Source: Sapria himalayana (taxonomy: Eukaryota; Streptophyta; Magnoliopsida; Malpighiales; Rafflesiaceae). Taken from it: a stretch of DNA of 64,000 nt. Position numbers and translations under genes: made by a program. Each line of letters starts with the position of its first letter. Positions within the stretch are counted from its first letter, which is position 1. The DNA lies in the NCBI GenBank assembly GCA_029783825.1, contig JAREIK010003007.1, positions 905,236-969,235 of the forward strand. The letters are read 5' to 3'. The notes beneath the pieces were generated by a model. The model was not told where the DNA came from, made no database searches, and was given only the letters and a program-made list of their open reading frames with translations. Positions 13,051-26,325 of this stretch are shown here, in pieces.

Positions 13051-15007
13051 GTACATATGAAAGAATAATGATGTGCAATATGATGCTTGTATGAATAAAC
13101 AAGAGATTATCTCTATAATGTATATATCATATGAAGAAATGATATATCATAGTGGGATATTAGTAGTTTTATTTATAAATGAGGCCAAGAGTATTATTGG
13201 GTATTGAGGGAGAAAATTCAATTATCATTGTCATTTATGAGTCTTCATAGAGCTCCTTTATCATGATGCTTTCTTTAAAGAAGTAAACAAATCTTTTTTA
13301 AAATATTGTTGTTGATACTTCTCATTTGTTATGTACTATAGTTTTCATAACTCATCTTTTTACTTAGATGTATGATTATTAACTCAGAAGTTAATCAGAG
13401 TATAGAAAGTTATTATTTACTTAATATTTTCTTCTTGTTTTTTTTTAATATTGAAATAGCTACTAAAAAATGATCTAAAATCATTTGTTATAGTAATATA
13501 CAAGTTGAAATTTGGTTGCTTATGTCTTTTTTTTTTTGGATTTATTTGTTGTCTTATTTTTGTAAGTTAGATTTGTAAATAACAAATTTCTAATTTAATT
13601 TTTTTGGATAATGTTAAGATTATATATTTTTATTTTTATGGTTAGATTTTTTATTAGTTGTTTGAATATTATTTATATGTTACTTATTCATTATTTACTT
13701 GGCTATTTTTTTTATTTAATTGAGATGTTATAAATTTTGTATGGTTATACATTTTTTAAATTTATCAATGGTTATATGAAATAATATGTTTTTTTAATAA
13801 ATGAAATAATATGAAAATTTAATTACCAATTAATAGTATTCATGGTTATTAGTAATATTATTTATTTTCTCCATTGTTATAACCATAAATTAAATTTTTT
13901 GTTCTATAAATCATAAATAGAAAAAAAAATTTATAAATAATATTATAAAAAATAACCATAAAAATTTCTAAAACTATTAATCATAAATTTATTTATTTAT
14001 GAAATAATATAAATAATGGTTAAATATAAAATAATTTTGTTTTCTAATATTTTCAATATATAACTCATCTCTCCCCCATCTGGCCATCTCTACGTAATTA
14101 GGTCAGTTCACTTCTGAAAAACTTTCGACTCTTAGAACACACTACCATCGCAACATTATTTTGAAGAACCATATCAAACCAAGCGCATCTCTCAAAACAT
14201 ACAACAATCGTAGCATCGTTTCGAAGATCCTTATAAAAAAATAACATCTCTCTCTCACTCTCTGTGTGTTTTTTTGTTTATTTTCAATTTAATTTAAATG
14301 AGAAATTAGTAATGAGTTTTGCAAATTTAAAATCGGCAGTGAGCTAACTGGTGCTTTTTTGTTTAGCTCTTGTGAGTTAATGATAAATTGGTAGTGTGAA
14401 CTTTTTTTGTTTTAATGATTATTTTTTTAAGGTTTAATGGATTTCAAAACAATAGAGAGTGTGCTTGTTCTGAAATTAGAAAAAAAATAGTAAAAGAGAA
14501 CGAAGAAAATAGTAAAAGAGGATGAAGAAAATAATAACAAGAGGAAAAGAAGAGCAATGTACTATAATTTTTTAAATTTAAGTTATATCTTATATTTCAA
14601 TTTATGGTTTTTTATATTTTATAATTTTTGTTCTGTAGAGAAGATGAATATGAAGAACCTATTTAAATTTATTTACTAATTAGGTGTTTGTTGTTATAGT
14701 GTGAAACATTTATATGTTTTAAAAGAAGAAGGTACAGCTTAACCATAACCTTTAATTTTGCTATCATTGCTAATGTTGATAGTTTGTTGAGGGTATAATT
14801 TTTGTTGGTAGATTTTGATTAATTTTGTTTAATTTTTTTTAATAACTCATATTTTCTGGTCTTTAATTAGATCCCCAATAAATTCCATAGTAATTCTATT
14901 CTGTTAAGAATTGTAGATGTTTTAATTAATTTAATTGGTCTGATATTAATTCTTGTTTACTAGTACTAATATTTCCACGTAGAATCAAAGCACACTTGAT
15001 GGAAAAT
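13051..15007. other. AT-rich intergenic sequence, no gene seen
   Basis: The segment 13740-14040 is rich in short inverted copies of ATGGTTAT / ATAACCAT and may be a decayed MITE. At 14120-14225 a roughly 45-bp motif containing CGCAACATT / CGTAGCATC and TTTTGAAGA / TTTCGAAGA occurs twice. A purine-rich short repeat lies at about 14480-14560. No gene is supported. Confidence 0.5.
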
Positions 15008-15036
15008 GGGGGGGGGGGGGGGGGGGGGGGGGGGGG
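15008..15036 (+). repeat. Poly-G homopolymer, 29 nt
   Basis: An uninterrupted run of 29 G in strongly AT-rich surroundings. The minus-strand open frame rich in proline across it (14926-15117) comes from this run and is not a gene. The run could fold as a G-quadruplex, or it could be a sequencing or polishing artefact. Confidence 0.95.
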
Positions 15037-17412
15037 TAGTGGTAGAAGACTAAGAACCCAAGTCAGACTATATATTATTGTAAGTAGGGGAACAAACATC
15101 GAACATAATTTTCTCATTTTGTTTTATTAGATACCATGTATTCTCAAAGTACACTGGCCATGCATGGTGATTTATTTCATGTACACATTTATAATTAAGT
15201 AATTTTTCCATCATTATATAATGTTTATATGAGTAATATGATAGATAATGTGTTTAATAATAGAGTATACCATTGTGTTTTAAAAAAAATATGCACATAG
15301 TATATTTATCCAAAGTAGTAGATGTGTGATGCATGTGAAGCCTATGTTTAGTACAGTCTATGTTTTCTTTACATGCACATTATTTATTGTTTACAATGAA
15401 ACATGCTTACTAATTTATTTCTGCACACAAAAAATGTGCCAATTTATTTGTCACACATACAAAAAAAATCAAACAATATGAAACACATCATTAATAATGA
15501 CTTTCAAAATTTTGACTTTGATCTAATGTTGATTCTGAGATAATTACTAAGAATCAATATATCAAAGAAAAGTTTTTTAATTAAAATTATTTATTGGATC
15601 TAAATCTCTATATGAATACATATCTTTAATATTGGTGTGATATTTTAGATTTAATGTTATTCTAGTAGTATATTTTTTGCTAAATTCAACATTTAGCAAT
15701 AAAAAGTTAATGATTAACAAAAATCAAAAATTATCATTAATTCATAATATGATACTCTTAATATAACATATGTTTTCCTTTTATTTTTTATTATTTTTAG
15801 CTATTTTAGATTTAGCATATGTTAATAAATTTTTTTGTGTGGTTGATGATACTCTTGATATATGACACACACACATACACATATGTATGTATAGTTTTTT
15901 GTTTGTATATATGGGTATCATTGTATTCTTTGTCATTTATATATTTTCAACAATTTGTTTTGGTGTAACACTATAATATGAGTATATTAAATGATTTTAT
16001 AATTTTTTTGCAATTATAGCAATGTTATTGTTTGATGAAATAAATTAACCTATTCTAAATCTTTTAAAAAAAGTGATGTGACCTGATTTGCTCATTGACT
16101 ATTTAAGCATTCTGAAAAACTCTTAGGTTGCTCTTGTCGATATATAGCTTTTTTTAATCTTTTGTTTCATAAATATACTTTATGTATTTAGCCTAGTCAT
16201 AAAAGATTAAATTGAAAATAACATATTATGTGAGCTAACAACCATCAGAGAAAATGCAAATAGGCTTTTCAATACAAAAAATTAATTTCACAGTTAAATA
16301 TCTAATCGGCAAAAGTATATAAGTGATGGTCATATTTATAATTTTTGTTAAATTTATAAGTTGCCATCCTTCGTATCATTTAAGTTTGAATTGATGTGTA
16401 TGTAAATAATCATTAAGTAAATTACTTAGATATTAAAAATAATTTCTTTTACACTGCTATTTTTGTGGCATTTCTTTAGTTCATAAGATGGTGTGTCTTT
16501 AGGTTGCTACTTCAATTAACTATTTATTTATGCATTTGTTTGGCCTTTACTCTTGGTATTTCAGTCATGTGTCTCTTTAATATTAAGCTTTAGTTTTACT
16601 AGATTATATTCATCCATTTCTAATCTCTATCTTGTTAGTAAACTTAATGTCAGATGTAATAGAATACCTAAAATCTCTATAGTCAACAAGTTTTGCTTAA
16701 TTCTCATTCTTCTTATCTCAGTTAGTTTTCTTTAGCAAACTATCTTTTGATTATAGTTTTCCACAAAATATGTTAATGTTAATGTTTTTAATTGTTAGTA
16801 TCTCTAATCAGTCCATATTTGTAATGCTTAACAATTGAAAATCTAGTATGCTTCACATCTATATTTTCTAGTTTAATACTTTGTAGGATATATTTTCTAG
16901 TCCAAATCTATTATTGTTCATGTCTGAATTCTTCATTAATTCATTTTCCAAAAGTTCTTGGAATTGGATCTTCATTCCATTTTTTTCCTATTTATTTGTA
17001 TATTCAAAGATTGAGTTAAAATTTTGATCTTTAATCTTCATAGAGATGTGAGAAGCTTTCTCCTTCAAACTTGTAATTCCTTTCTTTTTTGCTTCCCTAT
17101 CTTATACTTTCACTTGGTTCTGATGTTCTCCTAATTCTTTCTTTTTTGTGTGGCTTTGATTGGTGCACTAGAAAAGACATACTCCCTTCATCTAGCAATA
17201 GCGTGATATCTTTTCATCTTTAGCATGTTAATAAATGCTCTGTTTCTTCATGTAGAATCTGAAAAATGCATTGCCTAGATATTCATGATATTTTATCTTT
17301 ACATATTCATCTGTAAGTATTTTTATTTAATTAATATAATTATTTGAAGTCATTGTATGTTTCATTTAGAATTATGATTAGGCATAATTTTTTGCAAATA
17401 TTACATGACAAA
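15037..17412. other. AT-rich sequence upstream of the CACTA transposase remnant, no gene seen
   Basis: No supported coding region. It should contain the 5' end of the CACTA element, but I see no clear CACTACAAGAAAA terminus or CTAGCTAA subterminal repeats here. A weak match, CACTAGAAAAGAC, lies at about 17167. Confidence 0.5.
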
Positions 17413-20400
17413 ATGAGTTCATATCATCAGTGGATGTACAAAAGGTTTATGAATAGAATTTGAATAAAGATTTGTTGAGTGGACTATAAACTTTTATCAA
17501 CTTTGCCTGTGGTCAATAGAGATGGATGAAAGGAAATAAAATTAATTCCATGTAATAACCACAAGTGTGAGAATATATTTTTTTGTGATGTAAATACTAT
17601 TAGATACCATGTGGCTAAATATGACTTTGTACCAAATTATTATGTTTGGATTTATTAAGAGGAAAGTACTATGACTATGAACATTGACCAAAACGAGGGT
17701 ACTGAATCGTATGTATGTAGTGAAGAAACATCAAACACATACCATAGAATGGTCATGGAAGCTGTTGGAGTTGACTTCAATATGGATTACATGGATGAAC
17801 CACCTAATCCTGAAGCTCAAAAAATTTATGATATGCTTAAAGTTGTAGATAATGAGTTGTGGCCAGGTTGTGAATCACATTTGCAATTGTTACTTGTGGC
17901 TTGACTTATGAGAATGAAGTTAGAAAATATATGTCTGTAAAATTATATGATTTGGTAACAGAACTAATGAAAGATATTGTTCCGAATAAAAATTGGTCAC
18001 TAATAACTTTTACTGCACTAAGAAGTTTCTATGAGGTATGGGTCTAAGAGTAAAAAAAATTGATTGTTGTTTCAATAGATATATGTTATATTGGGATGGT
18101 GATAGTGATTTAATTAGCTGTAATTTTTGTAATTATTCTCGGTTTAAGAATGCACCTTGTGTTGTAGAAATGTGACAAAAGATGAAAATTGTATTTAAAA
18201 AGATGTATTACTTCTTTTTAATTCCTCAATTGTAGAGACTATCTGCACCAAATGCTACATCACTAATATGAGATGGCCATTTGAGCATGAGGTTGTACAA
18301 GGGGACATGTTTCATCCATCAGATTCACTTGCTTAGAAATATTTTAATCATATAGATCATGATTTTACTGTTGAAAGTCAAAATGTGAGATTGAATCTCT
18401 ACCATGATGGTTTTCAGCCATTTGGCCAATCTAGACAATAGTATTTCACATGGCCAATGATAGTTAAACCTTACAATTTGCCTCCATGGTTGTATATGAA
18501 GGATCAATATATGTTTCTATCAATATTGGTTCCAAGGCCAAAATATTTGAAAGACATATTGGGTGTTTTCTTATAGCTTATTATAGCAAAGTTAAATCAA
18601 TTGTGGGATATTTGAATGAATACATATGACATCTCAAAAAAGCAAATTTTAATTATGCGGGTAGCCCTTATGTGGATGATAAGTGATTTTCCTACATTTT
18701 CAATATTGTCTGGTTGGAGTACAACAAGACGGTTAACATGCACGTATTGCATGGACAGATCTGATGCATATACTCTCAAATTTAGTGGTAAATAGTCATG
18801 GTTTGATAACCATCGTATGTTTTTACCTACAAATCATCCATTCCATAGAAATAAAACTCCTTTTCGAAAAAATAAAATAGTGACTGCAGTTCTACTAGCT
18901 CTTTGTTCAAGAGATGATATCTTGATAAAAATTTAAAGTTTGGGTCTGAAGAAGGTAACTAAAATAGATGCTACTGGAACTAATGGACCAATATGCAAAA
19001 CATTTGGCAAGAAGAAATGTAATATTTTTTGGGGCTTTCTCTATTGGAGGTCCAATTTAATGCATTATAATTTGGATGTAATACATATTGAAAATATTTG
19101 ACAATGTTTTAAATACTATGCTGAAAGTAGACAAAAAAATAAAGGACACTTTAAAATCAAGATAACAATTGAATGATTACTATAGGCATCCTGAATTGAA
19201 ATGGAACTAGACTACACAAAAAATACCCTAAAGCTTGTTACATTCTTGATAAGAAGGCAAGATAGACATTTTTTGAATGGGTTAAAAATTTGAATTTCCA
19301 TGATGGATATGTGTCAAATATGGGAAGATGTGTGGATATGAAGATCTTAAGTTATTTGGAAATAAAAGTCATGACTGTCATGCATTTATACTGAGATTAA
19401 TACCAATTGCTTTCTATGAAATACTTCTCATAAGTGTTTGGAAAGTACTTACAGAACTTAGTTTATTCTTCAAATAGCTAACTGCAGCTATAATCAAAAT
19501 AGATAATTTGGTGAGACTGGAGAATGACATACTACTCATTCTTTGTAAGCTTGAATGGATATTCCCATTGAGTTTTTTTTGACTCAATGGAGCATTTGCA
19601 TGTCCTTTTGACTTATGAAGCAAGGATAGCTGGGCTAGTGAAATACATGTGGATGTACTCTTTTGAGAAAAATAAATATAAGTAGCTATGTTTTATTCTT
19701 TCAAGCATAAATTAATATTGTAATTTGATTTAATTGAAACCTAATATAATGGTTGTAGGTATCTTTGTAAGTTGAAATTAAATGTTAGAAAAAGGCAAAA
19801 GTTGAAGGTTCAATTTGCAATGCATATTTAGTAGAAGAAGGATCAACTTTTTATTTTTTTTATTTTGAGGACCATGTCAATACAAATAATAGAAATATGT
19901 CTTGGAATGATGAAGGTCATCTGCTGGTAGAAAATGAATCTGAGGATAGGCTATCTACCTTTTGGAAGAGCATTTGGAGGAGCAAAAAAAAAGATGTATG
20001 ACAAATGAAAAGCACAAAGCAACATGGACCTATGTTTTACATAATTGTAAATAGGTTGAACCATATATTGAGTATGTATAACCAAAATGGTTGCAGGTTT
20101 AATCATAGGATAATTTTGTTCTGAATAGGAATAATTAAAAAATTGATATTCATTGTTTTCCCTTTATTTATATTTGTGTACTGTTTATTTTGAGTAGTTA
20201 AAATAAGGATGACCAACCATTCCCAGCCATGAGGTCAATTCTATACTAGAAATAGAATTTGTGAATTGGTTCAAAAACTATGTGAGAATTATTAAGCCTT
20301 ATATTTTTGAATAATTTGATTTATTAGTATATTATATTTTTTTAACATCATTTGTTGAATTTATGCAACATACAAATGATCTTTCAAATGGATATTTCAA

Positions 20401-21103
20401 TATATTATTATAGAATCTAAGTAAATGTCTATTTATATATGTGACAACCTATCCTGGGTATTTAGGCAATGGATATAAATTTCACACAATATTACATGGT
20501 TCTTCTAAAGCAACTATGAATAGTGGTTTATGAATTAATGGCTCAAGTTATAGTGCAGATAAGATTGATTATTATAGTCAAATAGAAGAAGTTATTGAGT
20601 TGGAGTATCTTGGAATTGAAAATAATAGGATTGTATTATTAAAATGTGAATGGTTTGATCCTATGCGAAATATGGGTACAAAGATTCATTCGAATTATAA
20701 GATAGTGGATGTTAACCATAAATATAAATCTAATTGATATGGGCCATTTATTATGGCAGTTCAAGCCACTAAACTATATTATTATACATATCCGAGTTTA
20801 TCTCGTGATAAGAGTGACTGGTAGGCTATTTGCAAAATCAAAGCTTGATCAAATTTTGAAGTTCTAACATCACAATAAAGAAGTACAAACTTAACTATTG
20901 CACCAGCATTTCAAGAAGATGACATAAATAATATTGAGTCTGTGCATGTAGATAAAGATCTAGAAAACTTATGTGACTCAAATGATGGCCTAATAGAAAT
21001 TGAAGATGATCATTCTCTATAAGAAGATGAGTTGGAATTACCATTAGAATCAGATGAAATGTCAGAAGGTCCATTAGAGAATGATAGTGATACCGATAAT
21101 TAA
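17413..21103 (+). pseudogene. TNP2-like CACTA transposase, multiply broken
   Basis: In an intact element this protein carries out cut-and-paste transposition by binding and cutting the element ends. Segments in shifting frames match the family in order. The N-terminal transposase-associated domain shows HQWMYKRF near 17430 and DFVPNYYVWIY near 17620. A linker contains LWPGCESH near 17860. A zinc-finger-like part shows KKIDCCFNRYMLYWDGDSDL near 18045-18120. The TNP2 core (Transposase_21) shows NVRLNLYHDGFQPFG near 18385, MIVKPYNLPPWLYMKDQYMF near 18460, and ISDFPTFSILSGWSTTRRLT near 18690. Further landmarks are HNLDVIHIENI near 19068 and RIAGLVKYMWMYSFEK near 19630. The DUF4216 domain shows LLKCEWFDPMRN near 20645 and KIVDVNHKY near 20700. 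The acidic tail ends at TAA 21101-21103. Many stops and frameshifts are present, so it is clearly inactive. The start is the ATG opening the first matching segment. Confidence 0.92.
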
Positions 21104-21270
21104 ACTTTAATAATTGTATTAGAATATTATAGTTTCAATGACTTTCTATATTTTGTTGCTATCCATTGGTGTGTTTTATTCTAAAAAGAATTGTTTTTCA
21201 TCATACAATATCAATTTATGATTTCATTATATATCAGTTATTTGTTCTATGTTTTTACTTTTTGTATGGT

Positions 21271-23030
21271 AGATGGTGCATAAAAGACATGAACGTGGTA
21301 GAGGTGTACATGGATGTGGACATGGAAAAGATTCATCTAATATTTTATGTCTCATTGTATAGTTAGTACCATCTCATACCCACTCTATCTAGACTTCAAC
21401 ATCACCATCACCATCACCATCATTGACACCTTTACCATCACCTTTATCAGATATAAGGCCACCATCCATTGTCCCTCCTGCACACACTTCTAATCCATCT
21501 CCATCATCTACACACATTTTACACCATTAGTTTTTCCCCCATTTACATTACCATCAACATCATCAAATGTTATGGGTTTCTCTACAAGCAGTGCTAAGTT
21601 AGTAATAGAGATTATGGCTCGAGGTATAAAAAATATATAAATATTACTTTAATAAAAAATTATGATGTCCCTATTAGTGGTTTTGTTTTTATATACTATA
21701 ATGAATTGCTTGTTTTCAATATTATTTGTTTATTTTTATAGTTTCATTCCATCTCACAATTGTTCGGCTATAATTACAAAGTATTTCAAGAAAATAGTTA
21801 ATTTCAAAGTATTCTCATGGAAGAAAGTATCTGAATAGACTAAAAGAGATTAACTTTTATGGCTTTTAGTTAAAAATAAAGAAACAAAAGCATTGAAAAT
21901 TAATTATCTAATTAGTTAACTATTATGTTGGTTATTATTGAAGCATAAAAGTATTATGTCCTTGGTATTAATACGATTGTTTTGTGAATTTTTTATATAT
22001 AGAATTAGTGTACATGGGCACCCCATTTTGATGGACAAATAAAATCAATTTGGAAGAGCAAAGCTACTGAATGATACTCAGATTTTGTCCATAAATTAAA
22101 GATTATATAAGATAGGCATGATTTTATACTAGAGGATGAGTGGCCCGAGTGGCTTAAAGTGTTGGAAGGAGCTAGAAGTAAAAAAAATAGAGATAGCCAA
22201 CAAAAATTGATGGACTGAGGTGGCTTGACCAGGTATAGGAATGTCTCGCCACACGGGAGAGTCGAAGTTGAGCATTGACCATTCTCAAAATTTGGTATAA
22301 TTTATAACTTTAAAGCATTTATATATTTAGCAGTTGGCCTATTAATCCAAATAAGACAAATCCATACATGTTTTTACAATTTTAGCTAACATTTTCTAAC
22401 ATGTGTTTTTTTTGACTAAATAAATACATACTTTAGGCTATACAATTAGGTCGAGATCTCAATTTTAATGAGATTTTCAAGAAGATACATGTGAAAAAAG
22501 CAGATGGGCAATTTGTTGATAACAAGTCGCATTGATTGCTATAAAAATCTGGTAAATTAATAAACTTTTAGAATACTGCTATAAATTTTGAAAGTTGCGT
22601 GGAATGAAAAATATTTGAATTATTTTATTTATATCTAGCACAATATTTTATTCTATTTTATCACAAGACCTTGAGGAGGAAAGTGTGATAGCTGCTTCTC
22701 AACCAGTTCAAGATTCTATGGATCTTCAAACAATTAACTATGAACCTATCAAGTTGGAGACCATAGGAGAGCAAAAGAAGCAGGGAGTGTGCGGCATCGA
22801 CTCGAAGGGAGTGGCCTTTTGTTAAGGCAGTCGAGCTTTTAGTTCTTCTATCATAGTAATAATGGAAGAGGCAATAGAACAACAAGAAATTGAAACAAAT
22901 GAACATTTTGTATTTATGGAGATAGAAAGAAAAGAGAAGGATCAATAGATTACTCTTTTGAAGGAAGAAATCTAGGAAATGAAAGAAGGGAATGATGAGA
23001 TTAAAGAAATTAAGATTGCAATATAATAGT
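21271..23030 (+). pseudogene. Second CACTA protein (Ptta/En-Spm, Transposase_24 type), broken
   Basis: CACTA elements usually carry a second gene downstream of TNP2 whose product binds the subterminal repeats. Here MVHKRHERGRGVHGCGHGK begins at about 21271. A Ser/Pro-rich stretch follows at about 21394-21530, with a small (CATCAC)n repeat. Family-like pieces then follow in several frames: FKVFSWKKVSE near 21800, YRNVSPHGRVEVEH near 22236, LGRDLNFNEIFKKIHVKKAD near 22447, and a C-terminal part with EQKKQGVCGIDSKGVAF near 22770. A Glu-rich, probably coiled-coil tail lies near 22860-23030. The match is weaker than for TNP2 and leans on position within the element. Stops and a probable intron separate the pieces. 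Confidence 0.65.
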
Positions 23031-23339
23031 AGATGTTCTATATGGAGTCATAGTTAGTAGCCTTGATGTTACAGATAGCATAAGGAGTTCCAACATAGAA
23101 ACCACATGAGAGAGGCTAGCACATGCACCGGGTAATGATGAGAAAGATGATTTATTTTTAAATGATTATATACCTATGTTATGTTTTTGTTTTAACTATG
23201 TAACTATTGTATAAGAATAATTTTTAATTGCTCTTACTTTTTGATAATTATTGAAAGTAGTTTATAGTATATGATTTTATTCAATTTAATATAAGAATAT
23301 TTAAAAATGTAATCAAATTCTTTGTAAAAAACAAATTTG

Positions 23340-23610
23340 TAAAAAAAGTTTTTGAATGGAAATAGCTAGTGATTTTTCCCTCGCTAATTTAGCTAGGAAA
23401 TTTCTGTATATATTCAATCTAAAGATATTAAATACTACTCTTAATTACGATCAAAATTTAGCTAATAGAAAAAATATAATTAGCTAGAGAATTTACATTG
23501 TTATAAAATTTGCTAGGGAATATCTATTGCTAAAATTAGCTTGGAAAAATTTTTTACAAAAATCTGTCGAAAAACCATCGCTATTCTATTTTAGTAATGA
23601 AATTTCTTAT
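23340..23610. repeat. CACTA right-end subterminal repeats
   Basis: Several variants of CTCGCTAATTTAGCTAGGAAA and TTGCTAGGGAATA. The segment from about 23240 aligns by eye with 42840-43224. A degenerate terminus reading CTATTTTAGTAATG at about 23598 may correspond to TTCTTTTAGTG in the better copy. Confidence 0.7.
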
Positions 23611-23909
23611 AATATTTAAAGAAATTTACCTAACTATATTGTCCATCTATTTATCTACCTGTCTGTCTATTTATTTATCTATCTATCTGTTTGTCTATCT
23701 ATCTATTTATCTATATATCTGTTTATATATTCATCTCTCTATCTATCTTTTTTTAATCAATCTGTGAGTCAATCTATTTGTCTATCTACCTGTCTATTTT
23801 TATATCTATATGTATGCTTATAAATTTGTCTATCTATCTATCTATATATATCTTTATCTATATATTTATCTTTCTATCAATCAGTCTATGTATCTGTCTA
23901 TCTATTTGC

Positions 23910-23941
<32 letters not shown>

Positions 23942-24225
23942 CTATCGATCTATTTATTTATTATTCTATTTATCTATCTATCTACCTATCTATCTATATG
24001 TCCAACAAAGTTTATATCTATCTATGTATAGATCTATCAATATATCTATCTAACTATCTGTCTATCTATCTATCTATATATCTATTTGTCTATCTATCTA
24101 GTTATATATCTATCTATCAATCTATATATCTATATGTCTAACAATCTATCTTTCAATCTATCTATCAATATGTCAATTTATCTATATATCTTTCTTGCTG
24201 TCAAACTATTTGCATATAGATATAG

Positions 24226-24265
<40 letters not shown>

Positions 24266-26289
24266 TTATTTATTTATTTATATATATATATGTCTATCTA
24301 TCTGTCTACATATATATCTAACTATCTATCTATCTGCATATCTATTTGTCTAACTACCTATCTAACTATATGTCTATTTATCTTTATAACTTTATGTATA
24401 TATATATATATATGACTATTTACCTGTCTATTTATCTGTCTATCTATTTGTCTATCTATCCATTTATCTATCTATCTATATGTTAATTTATCCATCTAAA
24501 TATATGTATATCCATCCAATTATTTATTCATCTATCTTTCCGACTATCTATCCATTTATCTATCCATCTATCTATCTTTTTATCTTTCCATCTATCAATC
24601 TGTCTATCAATTTGTCTATAAATCTTTATCTATCCATCTATCTATCTGTCTATCTATTTGTCTATAAATATTGATCTATCTATATATCAATTTGTCTATC
24701 AATATTTCGATCAATCTCATTATCAATCTGATTATCAATTTGTTTATCAAACTATCAATCTATCAATCAATCTATCTATCTATCTATAAGTCTATCTATT
24801 TATCCATCTATCTATATATCTATATACTAATTATTTGTCTATCAGTCTATCTATAGGTCTATCAATCAATCTATCAATTTGACTGCCTATCTATCTATCT
24901 ATCTATTTATCTATAAATCTATATGTCTATTAATCTGTATATTTGTCTATCTATCTCTCTAAAAATTTATTTATCCATCTATCTAACTATCTATATATAA
25001 ATATATCTATCTATTTGTCTATCTATATATCTGTCAATATATCTATCTATCTATCTATTTATATATCTATCTATTTATCTATCTGACTTTCTATCTACCT
25101 ATTTATATGTATGTCTATGTATCTATTTTTCTATCAATCAATCAATCAATCTGTCTATATAACCATTTATTTATCCATCTATATATTCTAACTATCCATC
25201 TATCTATCTATCTAACTATCAATTTATCTATCTATCCATCAATCTATCATTCTTTATATTTGATTATCTATCCATCTATATATACATCTATCTGGCAGTC
25301 TATCTATCCATCTGTATATCCGTCTATCTATCCATCTATCTATATGTCTATCTGTCCATCTATCTCTTGAGAATCTATCTAACTATTTATCCATCAATTT
25401 ATTCATCTATCTATCTATTTATCTATATATTTGTCTATCTATGCAACAATTTTTCTATCTACATGTCTATCTTTCCATCTATATGTTGGTATATCTAATG
25501 AACTATCTAACCGTCTATCTATCCATTTTCTATCTTTCTATCTATAAATCATTCTATCTGTCTATCTATCTGTCTATCTATCGATCTATATATCTGACTA
25601 TCTATATGTCTATCTGGTAGTCTTTCTATCTATGTTTCTATCTATCTGTATATTTGTCTACCTATCTATCTTTTTATCTATCTTTTATCAGTCTATCTAT
25701 CTATGTTTCTAATAGACTATTTATTTGTTTATCTATCTATCTTTATATCTATGATTCTATCTGTCTATCAATATGAGTTTCTATCTTTTTGTCTATCTGT
25801 CCATCTATCTATATAAGTATTTGTCTATATATCTATCTATCTATCCAACTGACTGACTATCTGCCTGTCTATATATCTATCTATCTATCTGCCTATTTTC
25901 CAATCTATCTATCTATCTATCTATATGTCTATATATGTGTCTACCTATGTGTCTATATATCTATTTGTGTATCTATCTATATGCATATCTATATACTATA
26001 TGTTTTTCTAACTATCTATCTATGTGTGTGTTTATCTATCTGTCAATCTTTCTATTTATCAATCTATTAATTTGTATATTTATCTATTAATTAATCTTTC
26101 TGTCTATCTGTCCATCTATATATTGGTGTATCTATGTACTATTTATCTATTAATCTATCTATCTCTTTATGTGTCTCTCTATCTATCTATATATCTATGT
26201 ATCTATCTATAGATTTGTCTATCTATCTATCTTTTTTATATCTCTATCTATCAATCTGTCTATCTATCTATCTATCAATCTATATTTCT

Positions 26290-26325
<36 letters not shown>

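Larger units (their letters stand above)
17413..23640 (+). mobile_element. Decayed CACTA (En/Spm) DNA transposon
   Basis: Two transposon genes lie in the usual CACTA order and orientation: a TNP2-like transposase (17413-21103) and a second Transposase_24-type protein (about 21271-23030). They are followed by a right end rich in CTAGCTAA / TAGCTAGGAAA repeats (23340-23610). The right end aligns by eye with 42840-43224, which terminates in a recognisable CACTA motif in reverse complement. The left terminus is not identified, so the start given is only that of the transposase remnant. Stops and frameshifts show that the element is not autonomous. Its right end lies about 30 bp from the start of the largest TCTA array. 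Confidence 0.85.

Noticed and set aside
14926..15117. 63-codon proline-rich protein on the minus strand
   Set aside because: The prolines come from the 29-nt poly-G homopolymer, and the flanks show no coding features.
17165..17180. CACTAGAAAAGAC as the left terminus of the CACTA transposon
   Set aside because: It is a short match without subterminal CTAGCTAA repeats and lies only 250 bp before the transposase start. It is too weak to call.
22661..22945. 94-codon minus-strand frame
   Set aside because: It is antisense to the second CACTA protein remnant, whose plus-strand reading has family-like motifs.
23778..24415. Possible hydrophobic membrane protein from repeated Ile/Leu/Tyr segments
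   Set aside because: The apparent membrane segments are a by-product of the TCT-ATC-TAT-CTA reading and change frame freely.
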